Positions 25,342 to 34,181 are shown, counted from the first letter of the stretch. The stretch: DNA of 64,000 bases from Bacillus sp. NTK034 (GCF_017303275.1 NZ_JAFKOJ010000003.1:186001-250000); one strand, 5' to 3'. The notes: a model not told the origin generated them from the sequence alone. Numbers and translations are program-made.

Positions 25342-26481
25342 TTGAAAATCGTGATTGCCCCGGATTCATTTAAGGAAAGTTTATCGGCACTTGAGGCTGC
25401 GAATGCCATTGAAAAAGGTTTTAAATGTATTTTTCCCGAAGCAGAGTACAAAAAAATGCCGATGGCTGACGGCGGAGAGGGAACGGTCCAATCACTGGTG
25501 GATGCAACGGAAGGTTCGATCAAAGAGCGGACTGTTACAGGACCGCTCGGGGAGCCTGTTCAGGCATTCTTTGGATTAATGGGGAATGGAAAGACAGCAG
25601 TCATTGAAATGGCAGCTGCATCAGGCTTGCATTTGGTTCCTTCAGAAAAACGGAACCCCTTCATTACATCAACCAGGGGAACAGGAGAGTTAATCGCAGC
25701 CGCAATGGAATTAGGCGTTCAGCACATTATTATTGGAATTGGCGGAAGTGCTACAAATGATGCAGGAGCTGGAATGATTCAAGCCTTAGGCGGTAAACTT
25801 CTTGACAAAACTGGCAGTGAAATTGGACCAGGCGGAGGGCCGCTTGCACAGCTGGCAGCAATAGATATGTCAGGTCTTGATTCAAGGCTTCGAGATGTCC
25901 ATTTCGAAGTGGCCTGTGACGTTGATAACCCTTTGACCGGTCCAAGAGGTGCCTCCGCGATCTTTGGCCCTCAAAAAGGAGCGACACCTGAGATGGTTGA
26001 GCTTCTGGATCAGAATTTAGGGCATTTCGCAGATGTGGTCGAAAATACCCTCGGCAAACCGTTCCGCCATATTGAGGGGGCAGGTGCTGCCGGAGGAATA
26101 GGCGGAAGTCTGCTTGCCCTATTAAATGCAGACTTAGAAAAAGGGATCGAAATCGTCCTTCATGCCGTAGACTTTGAAAATGAGGTTAAGAATGCAGACC
26201 TTGTCATTACTGGAGAAGGAAAAATTGACAGCCAAACTATATATGGAAAAACCCCAATTGGTGTGGCCAGAGCAGCAAAGAAACATGGGATACCGGTTAT
26301 CGGTCTTGCAGGTTCTTTATCAGACGACAGCAATATTGTGCATGAACACGGAATCGATGCATTATTCAGCATTGTCCCAGGCATTGTTACCCTTCCGGAA
26401 GCTTTGGAGAAGGCAGCCATTTATATGGAAAGAACAGCGAGGAACATAGCTGCCAGCATGAAAATGAATAGGTATTTATAA
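25342..26481 (+). CDS. glxK: Glycerate kinase
   Basis: 379 residues of the GarK/GlxK type. 'KIVIAPDSFKESLSALEAAN' at the N-terminus, 'MADGGEGTVQSL' (about 42), 'IGIGGSATNDAGAGMIQALG' (about 133) and 'DLVITGEGKIDSQTIYGKTP' (about 290) are diagnostic. It phosphorylates glycerate to 2- or 3-phosphoglycerate, which enters glycolysis. TTG 25342 follows GAAAGGGAGAGG. It ends the cdaR-permease-kinase unit, with a hairpin right after its stop. Confidence 0.93.
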   Translation: MKIVIAPDSFKESLSALEAANAIEKGFKCIFPEAEYKKMPMADGGEGTVQSLVDATEGSIKERTVTGPLGEPVQAFFGLMGNGKTAVIEMAAASGLHLVPSEKRNPFITSTRGTGELIAAAMELGVQHIIIGIGGSATNDAGAGMIQALGGKLLDKTGSEIGPGGGPLAQLAAIDMSGLDSRLRDVHFEVACDVDNPLTGPRGASAIFGPQKGATPEMVELLDQNLGHFADVVENTLGKPFRHIEGAGAAGGIGGSLLALLNADLEKGIEIVLHAVDFENEVKNADLVITGEGKIDSQTIYGKTPIGVARAAKKHGIPVIGLAGSLSDDSNIVHEHGIDALFSIVPGIVTLPEALEKAAIYMERTARNIAASMKMNRYL

Positions 26482-26483
26482 CG

Positions 26484-26511
26484 AGAGGCTGCGGTATGCG
26501 GCTTCTTTTTT
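26484..26511 (+). terminator. Intrinsic terminator after glycerate kinase
   Basis: GAGGCTGC (26485-26492) and GCGGCTTC (26498-26505) pair with two G-U pairs around loop GGTAT and are followed by TTTTTT. Confidence 0.7.
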
Positions 26512-26607
26512 ATAGCTTTAATTCGAGTTGTCATCCATAGCAAAAAGAGGCTTATTCGCACCAAATATCGAATAGGTAAAAGGATTACATAAATGGAGGC
26601 CAATCAA

Positions 26608-27585
26608 ATGAAAGCAATTACAGTAACACAATACGGTAATCCGGACGTATTGACTTACACAGAAATGGAAATTCCAAAAGTAAAGCAGGATCAAGTATTG
26701 ATAAAGGTGGAAAAAGCAAGCGTTAATTTTGCGGATGTGAAAGCAAGGATCGGGCAGGGAGGTACTGGCTTATTTCCGTTTATTCCCGGTCTCGATGCAG
26801 CAGGAGTAGTAGTGGAAATTGGGAGTGAAATTACAAATTTTAAAATTGGTGATCGGGTTGCAGCGTTCCCTTCAGAAGGATCTTATAGTGAGTATGCTGC
26901 AGCCGATGAAAACCTGACATTTGCAGTGCCGGATGAAGTAGAGTTGGATATAGCTGCAGCATCACTGACTGTTTCATTTTTATCTTATAAATTGCTTGCA
27001 GATATTGCAGGAATCCAAAATGGTGAAACCGTTCTGGTTCATTCAGGAGCAGGCGGGGTAGGCACTACTGCAATCCAAATGGCAAAGATATTAGGAGCAG
27101 GACTAATTATTGGAACTGTTGGCAGTGAAACGAAAGTACCTGCTGCTGTGGAAGCAGGTTCTGATCATGTCATTGTATACGAACAGAATGATTTTGCCGA
27201 AAAGGTAATGGACTTAACCGGTGGAAAAGGTGCGGATATTATCCTGGATTCTCTTGCCGGCAGCATAACGCAGAAAAGTTTCGGCTGTCTGGCTGACTAT
27301 GGCCGGCTTGTCCAATTCGGCAATTCGAGCGGCAAACAAGGGATTATAAATACGAATGACCTGCATAAGAGCTGCCGTTCTGCCTTGGGCTACAGTCTCG
27401 GCACAACAAGAAAGAAGCGTCCGGAATCACTCAGGGAAACAGCTCAAAAAGTCATGCAGTATTTAAAAGAACAGAAACTGCACATTAGAATAGGGCACAG
27501 GTTTCCTTTGGCAGAAGCAGCTGAAGCCCATAAGCTGATCGAAAGCCGGATGAGCACCGGAAAAATAATACTTGATATACGATAA
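26608..27585 (+). CDS. Quinone-oxidoreductase-like zinc-independent dehydrogenase (MDR)
   Basis: 325 residues from ATG 26608, 6 bases after GGAGGCCAA. 'VEKASVNFADVKARIGQGG' and 'FIPGLDAAGVVVEIGSEI' are typical of the NADPH:quinone reductase branch of medium-chain dehydrogenases. The nucleotide-binding site is 'VLVHSGAGGVGTTAIQMAK' (about 145). The cysteine zinc ligands of alcohol dehydrogenases are absent. It probably reduces quinones or enones with NADPH. It stands alone, convergent with the DUF1646 gene. Confidence 0.88.
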   Translation: MKAITVTQYGNPDVLTYTEMEIPKVKQDQVLIKVEKASVNFADVKARIGQGGTGLFPFIPGLDAAGVVVEIGSEITNFKIGDRVAAFPSEGSYSEYAAADENLTFAVPDEVELDIAAASLTVSFLSYKLLADIAGIQNGETVLVHSGAGGVGTTAIQMAKILGAGLIIGTVGSETKVPAAVEAGSDHVIVYEQNDFAEKVMDLTGGKGADIILDSLAGSITQKSFGCLADYGRLVQFGNSSGKQGIINTNDLHKSCRSALGYSLGTTRKKRPESLRETAQKVMQYLKEQKLHIRIGHRFPLAEAAEAHKLIESRMSTGKIILDIR

Positions 27586-27609
27586 TAATATTATGTAAAC
27601 AATTATGAA

Positions 27610-27649
27610 GGGAAATTGAAAAGGGCCGCCAGTCCCCTTTCAATTTCCC
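27610..27649. terminator. Hairpin between convergent genes
   Basis: GGGAAATTGAAAAGGG (27610-27625) is nearly complementary to CCCCTTTCAATTTCCC (27634-27649). The stem is about 15 bases. It overlaps the last codons of the minus-strand gene and could stop transcription from both sides, though there is no T-run. Confidence 0.5.
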
Positions 27650-28662
27650 ATGACCAAAATAAACACAAAATAACCAATCATCGTGATTAACCCAAACGGA
27701 ACCCCGAATACTGCCCACTCTTTACTCGTAATCTGCAGTTTACCAGCAGCAATAATATTGGGAATATTGCCTGGAATAAGCATTCCTCCGCTGATCAGCA
27801 GTCCAAGGAGGATGGATTGAACCGTAAAATGGTCCATTGAGGGGCTAATTTCAGCAGCTGCAAGTGTTGCATTGTCCAATACAGCAGAAATCATATTGAT
27901 CCAATATAATAAAAGCGGATTTAACCCTATTAAAAAGTGGTTGATTAACGGTTCAAAACCGGCCCCAAGCATCGTCAGGCCCATCACAAAGAAATATATT
28001 TTCAAAGCCCTGACAAAGATTTCTTCATAGTTTTCACTGGCAGGCTTTTTAGTAAAGGACGCTTTCCCTGAAACAGGAGGCTTAACAGCCAGTGCCGCCA
28101 TAATTCCGAAAAATAGGAGGGCAATGGTGATTTGCGGTCCAACCAATTCCATCAAAAAGAAAAAATCTTCTTTCATTTTACTGATTGCAATGGTGGAAAG
28201 CGGTTCGCCAATCGGCGTCAATGCTGCGCCAAGTCCAATTGAAAAACAGGCGAGTACAGTCAGCCTGATTTCTGAGTTTCTGTCCAGGCGAAGGGCACTG
28301 ACGATTAATACAAGAACTAACGCAGCGATAATAGCTGTAATAATACTTGATATTAACCCAAGAAAAATGACAGTCAAAGCTGCAAATAAACGAAAAGGCA
28401 TAATCCGGCTTACTGAAAGTATGCTTCTTTCCAAATTTGCCTGAAACCATTTAAACAGGAGTCCTGCAATAAAGACAGCAAGAGTAATTTTTACAGGTTC
28501 CTGTGCTGCTTTAACAAACAGCCCGCTATTCAGTACCCCGCTTGCCATTGCAGCTGAAAGCCCCATCACAAATAAAAACATCTCCAGATTTTTTTCCACA
28601 AACTCAGAAAGAAAAGGCATAACAAGAACAATAATGAAAATAACCACTAACAAATAAATCAT
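27640..28662 (-). CDS. DUF1646 family membrane protein
   Basis: 340 residues with about ten membrane helices. 'GAALTPIGEPLSTIAISKM' (about 155) and 'ISAVLDNATLAAAEISPSM' (about 262), together with 'IPGNIPNIIAAGKLQI', recall ion-transporter families (CitM/NhaD-like), and the whole matches DUF1646 as I know it, a putative cation transporter. The transported ion is unknown. It is monocistronic and convergent with the dehydrogenase. ATG 28662 follows a GGAGCAGGA RBS on the minus strand. Confidence 0.75.
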   Translation of the reverse strand: MIYLLVVIFIIVLVMPFLSEFVEKNLEMFLFVMGLSAAMASGVLNSGLFVKAAQEPVKITLAVFIAGLLFKWFQANLERSILSVSRIMPFRLFAALTVIFLGLISSIITAIIAALVLVLIVSALRLDRNSEIRLTVLACFSIGLGAALTPIGEPLSTIAISKMKEDFFFLMELVGPQITIALLFFGIMAALAVKPPVSGKASFTKKPASENYEEIFVRALKIYFFVMGLTMLGAGFEPLINHFLIGLNPLLLYWINMISAVLDNATLAAAEISPSMDHFTVQSILLGLLISGGMLIPGNIPNIIAAGKLQITSKEWAVFGVPFGLITMIGYFVFILVMGN

Positions 28663-28739
28663 TAATCCTGCTCCATTTGGTTATTTTCCAAGTGAAACAC
28701 AAGGAATACTACATGCATATGCTGAGAATCGGACAAACT

Positions 28740-28835
28740 TGCCAAAAGAAAGCGGAAGCAGGGAACACAGACTAAGAACGCCACGTCAGTGGCAACGTCT
28801 GCCCAGGCGCTCGAGCCAGACAGTTATCGAAGTAC
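28740..28835. repeat. Degenerate Bacillus-type intergenic repeat
   Basis: The minus strand reads GTCTGGCTCGAGCGCCTGGG, then GCAGACGTTGCCACTGACGT and GGCGTTCTTAGTCTGT. Short segments like 'GTCTAGCTCCAGCGCCT' recur between genes of many Bacillus genomes in my memory. It carries no convincing gene. Only one copy is visible here. Confidence 0.35.
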
Positions 28836-28853
28836 AAAAATATAATTTTAAGA

Positions 28854-28885
28854 TTAAAAAAATCCCCGCGAAAGACCCGCAGGGA
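28854..28885 (-). terminator. Terminator of the small minus-strand gene
   Basis: On the minus strand AATCCCTGCG (28885-28876 region) pairs with CGCGGGGATT with one mismatch, and seven T residues follow. Confidence 0.7.
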
Positions 28886-28892
28886 TTGTCAC

Positions 28893-29057
28893 TTAGTTGT
28901 AGTCATTTAAAACTGTTCCAGTAAGATCAAATTCAGGTTCAATGTTATTTATGGCAGTTGTGTCAGCAGGAGTTGTACCGGCAGGCTGTATTTCGTCCAT
29001 AACAGGTGATGGTATAGGGGATAAACTGCGCTCTTTCTTTGCTTGATTGTCCAACAA
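28893..29057 (-). CDS. Small hypothetical protein, 54 residues
   Basis: Translation starts at TTG 29057, 9 bases after a strong AAAGGAG (29067-29073 on the complement). The product reads MLDNQAKKERSLSPIPSPV, then a proline/threonine-rich stretch and ends 'EFDLTGTVLNDYN'. It is acidic, has no membrane segment and no cysteine. A terminator with a long T-run follows the stop by a few bases. The good RBS, terminator and compact layout argue that it is expressed. I do not recognise a family; its low complexity suggests a disordered peptide. TTG 29054 is an alternative start. Confidence 0.55.
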   Translation of the reverse strand: MLDNQAKKERSLSPIPSPVMDEIQPAGTTPADTTAINNIEPEFDLTGTVLNDYN

Positions 29058-29305
29058 ATGAATCAACTCCTTTACATTATTTGTTATTTACATTCCTATT
29101 TAATCGTTATATGCAAACATGAAATTTATGGAAGTTGTTTTAGTAAGGTAGTTATATTTTATCCCAAAAAAGAAATTATATTTACAAAATAGCCATTATT
29201 ATTTTTAGATTATTCTATCCTTTGAGCTAAAGCTATTGGGTATGTTAAGATGTTATTTTATTAAAATTTAAGAGAACAGCTTGAATACTAGAGAGGAAGT
29301 TCAGC

Positions 29306-30466
29306 TTGGATAAACGCATCTATTTATTAGCAATCATATCGTTTGTTGTTGGAATGGTGGAACTGATTATAGGCGGGCTGCTTGATCTTGTAGCTTCAGA
29401 TCTGGGAGTCAGTTTGGGTCAGGCGGGTCTGTTAATTACAGTATTTTCGCTCGCCTTTGCCATTGCTGCGCCTGTCCTGCTCACGATAACGGTGAAAATG
29501 GAACGCAGCCGTTTAATGATGATATCATTAGCTGTTTTTTTGGCAGGAAATATTGTAGCCGTATTTAGCCCGTTTTACAGTGTATTATTAGTTGGCCGGA
29601 TTTTAGCGGCAGCAAGCGGCTCACTGCTTATCGCATTATGCATGACAATGGCTTCCTACATCGTCACAGAAGAATATCGTGCACGTGCCATCGGAATTGT
29701 CTTTATGGGAATCAGTGCATCCCTTGTGCTGGGTGTGCCCATTGGATTGATGCTTGGAAATGTATTTGGCTGGCGTGCTCCATTTGTACTCATATCTGCT
29801 CTGACAGTCATATCAATGGCAGGCGTTCATTTCTTTATGGGTAAAGTTGCTCCAAAGCCCGCCGTTCCAATAGGCGTCCAGCTTAAAACCCTGAAAAGCC
29901 GCAAAATCGCTCTAACACAGATAACATCGTTTCTTTTAATGACTGGCCATTTAACTTTTTACGGTTACCTTACTCCATTCCTGAAGATGAAAATGGGGCT
30001 TGACGGCAACTGGGTCAGCATTGTTTACCTGATTTTCGGAATTGCTGCCGTTATCGGCGGGGGCATCGGCGGTCTCCTGGCCGACCGTTTTGGTGCAAAG
30101 TCTGTCATTTTGACTCTGCTGGCTATGTTTGGGATTACCCTTTTCTCGTTGCCGTTCGCCGCTTTCTCGTTGCCCGTTTTTCTGATTATGGTAGTCATCT
30201 GGAGTATGCTCAGCTGGGCGATCACACCGGCCATACACAGCTATTTAATAGAAGTAACACCGGAAACTTCTGATATCCAGCAAACATTGAACAACTCAGC
30301 AGTTCACATGGGAATGGCATTCGGCAGCATGATCGGCGGCATTATGATCGAGACAACCTCAGTAGAATATAATGCAGCAGCAGGAAGTGTTTTTATTATT
30401 ATTGCACTTGGCACTGCCGTTCTTTCCATGGCTAAAAAAGAGAGAAGGACTGCTGCAGCTGAATAG
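29306..30466 (+). CDS. MFS transporter, AraJ/drug-exporter type
   Basis: 386 residues, about 12 membrane segments. 'FVVGMVELIIGGLLDLVASD', 'GLLITVFSLAFAIAAPVL' and 'GRILAAASGSLLIALCMTMA' (about 95) are the first-half signatures of the AraJ/YdhP/Cml group of exporters, and 'GGLLADRFGAKSVILTLL' (about 255) the second-half loop. Start TTG 29306 behind AGAGAGGAAG. Substrates cannot be predicted. It stands alone between a 250-base AT-rich gap with nothing recognisable and a terminator. Confidence 0.87.
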   Translation: MDKRIYLLAIISFVVGMVELIIGGLLDLVASDLGVSLGQAGLLITVFSLAFAIAAPVLLTITVKMERSRLMMISLAVFLAGNIVAVFSPFYSVLLVGRILAAASGSLLIALCMTMASYIVTEEYRARAIGIVFMGISASLVLGVPIGLMLGNVFGWRAPFVLISALTVISMAGVHFFMGKVAPKPAVPIGVQLKTLKSRKIALTQITSFLLMTGHLTFYGYLTPFLKMKMGLDGNWVSIVYLIFGIAAVIGGGIGGLLADRFGAKSVILTLLAMFGITLFSLPFAAFSLPVFLIMVVIWSMLSWAITPAIHSYLIEVTPETSDIQQTLNNSAVHMGMAFGSMIGGIMIETTSVEYNAAAGSVFIIIALGTAVLSMAKKERRTAAAE

Positions 30467-30475
30467 ATTTGATTA

Positions 30476-30505
30476 AAATGCCAGCTTCTTGGGAGGCTGG
30501 CATTT
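30476..30505. terminator. Intrinsic terminator after the MFS gene
   Basis: AAATGCCAGC (30476-30485) and GCTGGCATTT (30496-30505) form a perfect 10-base stem with a 10-base loop. The A and T ends allow action in both directions. Confidence 0.75.
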
Positions 30506-30686
30506 CAATTTGCGAAAAAGTGACGAACTATTTCAATTATTTTAAAAATAATCCTTCGAAATATATTGATATATTTTCCTATCATCCACTATAATCAAAT
30601 TGTCTGGTGGTAAAAGAAGTTATTTGAGGAGGAACTTGTAAATCATTTTTTTATAATAATAAAAGATAGAAAAAGGGGTAAGTTTC

Positions 30687-31940
30687 ATGAGTCAACTTAG
30701 CTACATGCTCCGCACTTTAATCGTCATTATCCCAGCTGTATTAGTCATTGGCGTTTCTGTATGTGTTGGTAATGGTTTGGATGGCAGTGCGTTTTGGTTC
30801 ACCATTGCTTTTATGGTGATCCTTGGTTCGCTTGCAGGGATATTATCCGCGTTTATGAACTACCGCAAGTTTATTGCACCCATCAGCAAAATCAATAGGT
30901 TTATCGATGACCTTGCAGATGGAAATATGTCCACAAGACTTGACGAAAAATCAGTTGGACAACTGGGATCGATTGCTTCTGCACTTAATCACACTGCATC
31001 TGCCTGGCAGGAAGTGCTGAACAAAGTGGTCTTGGCTTCGAACGAAGTCACGCAATATGCCCAGCAGCTATCATCAGGTGCCCAGCAGACCAATATAGCA
31101 ACAAGCCATATAGCTGAGGTCATTGAAGAAGTAGCAGCAGGTGCCGATGATCAGGTCAAGGGAGTTGGAACTGCCTCCAATGTCATTATGCAGATGTCCG
31201 AAAGCCTGACACAGGTCGCGGCAAACTCAGAACAGGTTACAGAGCAGATCAACGATTCACTTGAAAAAGCAAATCATGGATCTGCATCCATTTCAACAGC
31301 AGGATGCCAGATGAACTCCATTCATGTAAATGTACAGGATCTATCCAAGGTGGTAAAAGGCCTTGGCCAGCGTTCACAGGAAATCGGAAAGATCATCGAA
31401 GTGATTACAGGCATTGCCGCTCAAACAAATCTTCTGGCTTTAAATGCTGCTATTGAAGCCGCCCGCGCAGGAGAACAGGGAAAAGGCTTTGCCGTTGTAG
31501 CAAACGAGGTTAGAAATCTCGCTGAAAAATCGGCTGAATCCACCCTGCAAATCAGCCAGCTGATATCAAAAATCCAGGAAGAAACCCATCAGGTTGTCCA
31601 GACAATGGATACGGTTAATCATGAAGTAACAGAAGGAATGGAAGTCATGAAGGATGCAGGCGATTCATTCAAACAAATCCAGCAGTCTGTCAGCACGGTG
31701 ACGGATCAAATGGGGGAAGTCGCAGCAGCCATTCAGCAAATGTCTGTCGGTTCTCAGCAAATGGTTCAATCCATGGACGAGATAACCCATGTGGCAAATG
31801 AATCAGCCATAGCTACACAAAGTGTACTGGCTTCAACGGAGGAGCAAGCTGCATCAATGGAGGAAATATCACTCTCTGCTGACCAGCTTACGGGCATGGC
31901 GGAGGATTTGAAAGGGTTGATCAGCAGATTTAAATTATAG
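30687..31940 (+). CDS. Methyl-accepting chemotaxis protein without outer sensor domain
   Basis: 417 residues. Two membrane segments (about 8-28 and 34-56) are joined by only a few residues, so there is no extracellular ligand domain. A HAMP domain (about 57-110, '[17 protein letters not shown]') leads to the signalling domain. The hairpin tip '[18 protein letters not shown]' with '[19 protein letters not shown]' (about 250-285) is the CheA/CheW contact region. It probably senses a membrane or internal signal. It has its own upstream region (220 bases) and a terminator. Confidence 0.92.
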   Translation: MSQLSYMLRTLIVIIPAVLVIGVSVCVGNGLDGSAFWFTIAFMVILGSLAGILSAFMNYRKFIAPISKINRFIDDLADGNMSTRLDEKSVGQLGSIASALNHTASAWQEVLNKVVLASNEVTQYAQQLSSGAQQTNIATSHIAEVIEEVAAGADDQVKGVGTASNVIMQMSESLTQVAANSEQVTEQINDSLEKANHGSASISTAGCQMNSIHVNVQDLSKVVKGLGQRSQEIGKIIEVITGIAAQTNLLALNAAIEAARAGEQGKGFAVVANEVRNLAEKSAESTLQISQLISKIQEETHQVVQTMDTVNHEVTEGMEVMKDAGDSFKQIQQSVSTVTDQMGEVAAAIQQMSVGSQQMVQSMDEITHVANESAIATQSVLASTEEQAASMEEISLSADQLTGMAEDLKGLISRFKL

Positions 31941-31970
31941 AGTTTAGGTCAAAACCTAGACTCTTTTTTT
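31940..31970 (+). terminator. Intrinsic terminator after the chemotaxis receptor
   Basis: GAGTTTAGGT (31940-31949) and ACCTAGACTC (31954-31963) pair with one mismatch around CAAA, followed by seven T residues. It overlaps the stop codon. Confidence 0.85.
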
Positions 31971-31993
31971 ATTGTATAAAGGAGATGATTTAT

Positions 31994-32257
31994 TTGATCG
32001 AAGAAGAAGAAAGAAGGGTACCAGATATTATAATGCAGCTTCAAGCATTATTAAGGTGCATGCCAGAGGTATGTAAAACTGCTTCCGACTCGGCACATCA
32101 ACAAACAATAGTGGATTATTTTTATCTGATTAAACCATCTATTACAAATGCTGAATTTCGCAGGTTTACCTATTTAGCATCTGTTTTTTCTGCCTCAAGA
32201 TTACTTGGCCAGATGAATCTTAGCAAGGTGGTGAAAAGAAGAATAGGTATTATATAA
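31994..32257 (+). CDS. Hypothetical protein, 87 residues
   Basis: Start TTG 31994, 9 bases after AAAGGAG; the ATG at 31985 overlaps the RBS and is less likely. The product begins MIEEEERRVPDIIMQLQALL, is mostly helical in appearance, has a mixed charge pattern and a basic C-terminus ('NLSKVVKRRIGII'). No signal peptide or membrane segment is evident. I do not recognise the family. It sits between the receptor terminator and a tandem repeat. Confidence 0.5.
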   Translation: MIEEEERRVPDIIMQLQALLRCMPEVCKTASDSAHQQTIVDYFYLIKPSITNAEFRRFTYLASVFSASRLLGQMNLSKVVKRRIGII

Positions 32258-32280
32258 AACCTTGATACTAATTGTGAACT

Positions 32281-32405
32281 TTGCAAATAAATACATTAAA
32301 CTTGCAAATAAATACATTAAACTTGCAAATAAATATAAAAATCTGCAAATAAAAACACCAAACTAGCAAACAAATCAGTAAAACCAGCAAATAAATTTCT
32401 GCGAC
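32281..32405. repeat. Six tandem copies of a 21-base AT-rich unit
   Basis: Copies 1 and 2 are identical (TTGCAAATAAATACATTAAAC at 32281-32301 and 32302-32322). Copies 3 to 6 (32323-32405) keep GCAAATAAA and the 21-base period but drift elsewhere. The period equals two helical turns, so the A-runs are in phase and the DNA may be curved. It lies between the 87-residue gene and the minus-strand terminator of the lyase. There are no unique spacers, so it is not a CRISPR array. Confidence 0.85.
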
Positions 32406-32428
32406 GACCATTTACGGCCGCTACAGCA

Positions 32429-32457
32429 CAAAAAAAGCCATCCCCCAGATGGCTTTT
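32429..32457 (-). terminator. Terminator of the GntR-lyase unit
   Basis: On the minus strand AAAAGCCATC and GATGGCTTTT (32457-32433) pair around a loop of about six bases, followed by further T residues. Confidence 0.85.
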
Positions 32458-32464
32458 CCCGCAG

Positions 32465-33349
32465 TTAAGCTATTCCCGCCTTCATTAACATCCCATCCAG
32501 CGGCCGTTCCATTACTGTTTCCATCCAATTTGCTGTTTCCAGGACAGAAGAAAGATCTGTCCCCGTATCCACACCCATTCCGTGGAACATATTGATCATA
32601 TCTTCTGTACAAACATTTCCGACTGCTTTCGGTGCAAAGGGACATCCGCCAAGTCCGGCAATGGAGGAATCAAAGCGGCGGACACCAGCCTGATATCCCG
32701 CCAGTACATTTGCCAGTCCCAACCCGCGCGTATTGTGGAAGTGAAGGCCAAGCGAAAGATTTCTTCCAAACGCAGCGAAAAACGAATCTGCTGCCTTTTG
32801 AACCTGAATGGGATTTGCCATGCCTGTTGTATCAGCCAGAGTGATTTCCGTACAGCCTGCTTCCAAAAACCTCTCCGCCGCTTTCAGCACATTTTCTAAA
32901 GGAACTTCACCTTCAAAAGGGCAGCCAAATGCAGTTCCTAATACCCCAGCCACACCTTTTCCGGATGCAGCCCCTTCCTTGATCACTAAAGAGAGCTCAC
33001 CAACAGCCTGCTCAACAGTCCTTTTCGCATTCCGTAAATTGAATGAATCACTTGTTGTTGTTACAACATGAAGAAAATCCACATCGGTCTTAAGTGCGCG
33101 TTCAAGACCAGAGCGGCTTAACACCAGACCGCCGAACCGGACGCCATTTCTTTTAGGAAGCGATTTCAAAACTTCTTCTGCATCAGCCATGGGAGGAACA
33201 ACCTTCGGATTGACAAAAGAAACAGCTTCTATATTGCCGATGCCGGAATCAATTAATCTTGTAATCAAATCAACTTTTGTTTCCGTTGGAACAATTTTGC
33301 ACTCATTTTGCAATCCATCGCGCGGACCAACTTCACAGATTTCAATCAT
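32465..33349 (-). CDS. HMG-CoA lyase family protein, candidate (R)-citramalyl-CoA lyase
   Basis: 294 residues of the DRE-TIM barrel HMG-CoA lyase family. 'EVGPRDGLQNE' (about 6) has the catalytic Arg-Asp pair, 'LGLHFHNTRGLGLAN' (about 200) the metal-binding histidines and 'GLGGCPFAP' (about 235) the catalytic cysteine. The family splits hydroxyacyl-CoA esters into acetyl-CoA plus an acid. A classic role in leucine breakdown would need the usual methylcrotonyl-CoA carboxylase genes, which are absent. A CoA-transferase and LeuCD-type dehydratase lie opposite, which favours citramalyl-CoA cleavage to acetyl-CoA and pyruvate, as in the Chloroflexus lyase of this family. Its ATG overlaps the GntR stop by 4 bases. 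Confidence 0.85.
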   Translation of the reverse strand: MIEICEVGPRDGLQNECKIVPTETKVDLITRLIDSGIGNIEAVSFVNPKVVPPMADAEEVLKSLPKRNGVRFGGLVLSRSGLERALKTDVDFLHVVTTTSDSFNLRNAKRTVEQAVGELSLVIKEGAASGKGVAGVLGTAFGCPFEGEVPLENVLKAAERFLEAGCTEITLADTTGMANPIQVQKAADSFFAAFGRNLSLGLHFHNTRGLGLANVLAGYQAGVRRFDSSIAGLGGCPFAPKAVGNVCTEDMINMFHGMGVDTGTDLSSVLETANWMETVMERPLDGMLMKAGIA

Positions 33350-34017
33350 TTTACTTCCTCCTTCAGCAGATGAATGTTTTTAATTTGTTCCAGGTGCTTC
33401 AAAACATGATCACGGCCTTGATAAATATGCTCATGCATGGCAATGCGGGCACGCTCGGGTTCCCGATTTTTGATTGCTTCCAAAATGGTTTTATGTACCT
33501 CTAGGGATTGTTTGAGCTGAAAGCTGTTATACCAATAGAAGGATCGGAATACGATTGGAACCACGACAACCTTTGAAATGTGGAAATGTATATGCTCATT
33601 TTTTGAAGCAGCCACTATCGTTTCATGAAATTTCTGGTTTACCTGAACAATATCTTTCAGGCTGTCCATATCAGATTCCACATATCGGCTAATGGCTTCT
33701 TCATATAAAATATTAGCTCTTTCCATTTCCAGCAGGTCATTTTCTGTCCGGTGTATCGCAGCCTGACTGGCAGCGTACCCTTCCAGAAGAGTGCGCAGGT
33801 CATAGATTTGCCGGATATCATCTTTTGTAAAATGCCTTACGCTGACACCGCGCTTTAATGGAATGACGAGGCCTTCTGCTTCAAGCTGCTTAATAGCCTC
33901 TCTAATAGGAGTGCGGCTAAGATTCATCTCTTTAGCCAATGATTCCTCAGCAAGCCGCATGCCAGGGACAAATTTCCCTTCAATAATGGCATCTCTAATA
34001 AATTCGTATGCATCCAT
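33346..34017 (-). CDS. GntR/FadR-type regulator of the acid cluster
   Basis: 223 residues. The winged helix is N-terminal ('IREAIKQLEAEGLVIPLKRG'), preceded by 'LAKEMNLSRTP' and the typical 'IIEGKFVPGMRL'. The FCD ligand-binding domain follows (about 75-220), with 'RTLLEGYAASQA' and a metal- or acid-binding histidine set ('NQKFHETIVAASKNEH', 'HKTILEAIKNR'). It is cotranscribed with the lyase and divergent from the CoA-transferase. Three TTGTATACAA palindromes in the shared intergenic region are its probable operators; it probably represses both arms until the acid or its CoA ester is present. Confidence 0.9.
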   Translation of the reverse strand: MDAYEFIRDAIIEGKFVPGMRLAEESLAKEMNLSRTPIREAIKQLEAEGLVIPLKRGVSVRHFTKDDIRQIYDLRTLLEGYAASQAAIHRTENDLLEMERANILYEEAISRYVESDMDSLKDIVQVNQKFHETIVAASKNEHIHFHISKVVVVPIVFRSFYWYNSFQLKQSLEVHKTILEAIKNREPERARIAMHEHIYQGRDHVLKHLEQIKNIHLLKEEVK

Positions 34018-34035
34018 ATCAACACCTCAATTGTA

Positions 34036-34045
34036 TTGTATACAA
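34036..34045. promoter_or_regulatory. GntR operator 1, near the regulator start
   Basis: TTGTATACAA, a perfect 10-base palindrome, lies 19 bases upstream of the regulator ATG. The same sequence occurs twice on the other side of the intergenic region. It would give autoregulation. Confidence 0.75.
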
Positions 34046-34143
34046 ACAGAAGTATTATTACAACAAATATTCTGAATATTTATTACAAAACATGATTATA
34101 TAAAGGTTTTTAATGAAATTTCAGAAAAATAATAAAATTTACA

Positions 34144-34181
34144 TTGACTTATTGTATACAAACAATTAAATTTGTATACAA
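34144..34181 (+). promoter_or_regulatory. Promoter with two GntR operators
   Basis: TTGACT at 34144-34149 is a likely -35; TTAAAT at 34166-34171 is the best -10. Two TTGTATACAA palindromes, at 34152-34161 and 34172-34181, lie in the spacer and over the start region. Their centres are 20 bases apart, on the same face of the helix. A bound repressor would block polymerase. Confidence 0.75.

Noticed and set aside
28739-28924. 61-residue plus-strand open frame
   Set aside because: It runs across a repeat, a minus-strand terminator and the end of the small minus-strand gene; no RBS.
32281-32405. CRISPR array
   Set aside because: The repeats are directly adjacent at 21 bases with no unique spacers and there are no cas genes.
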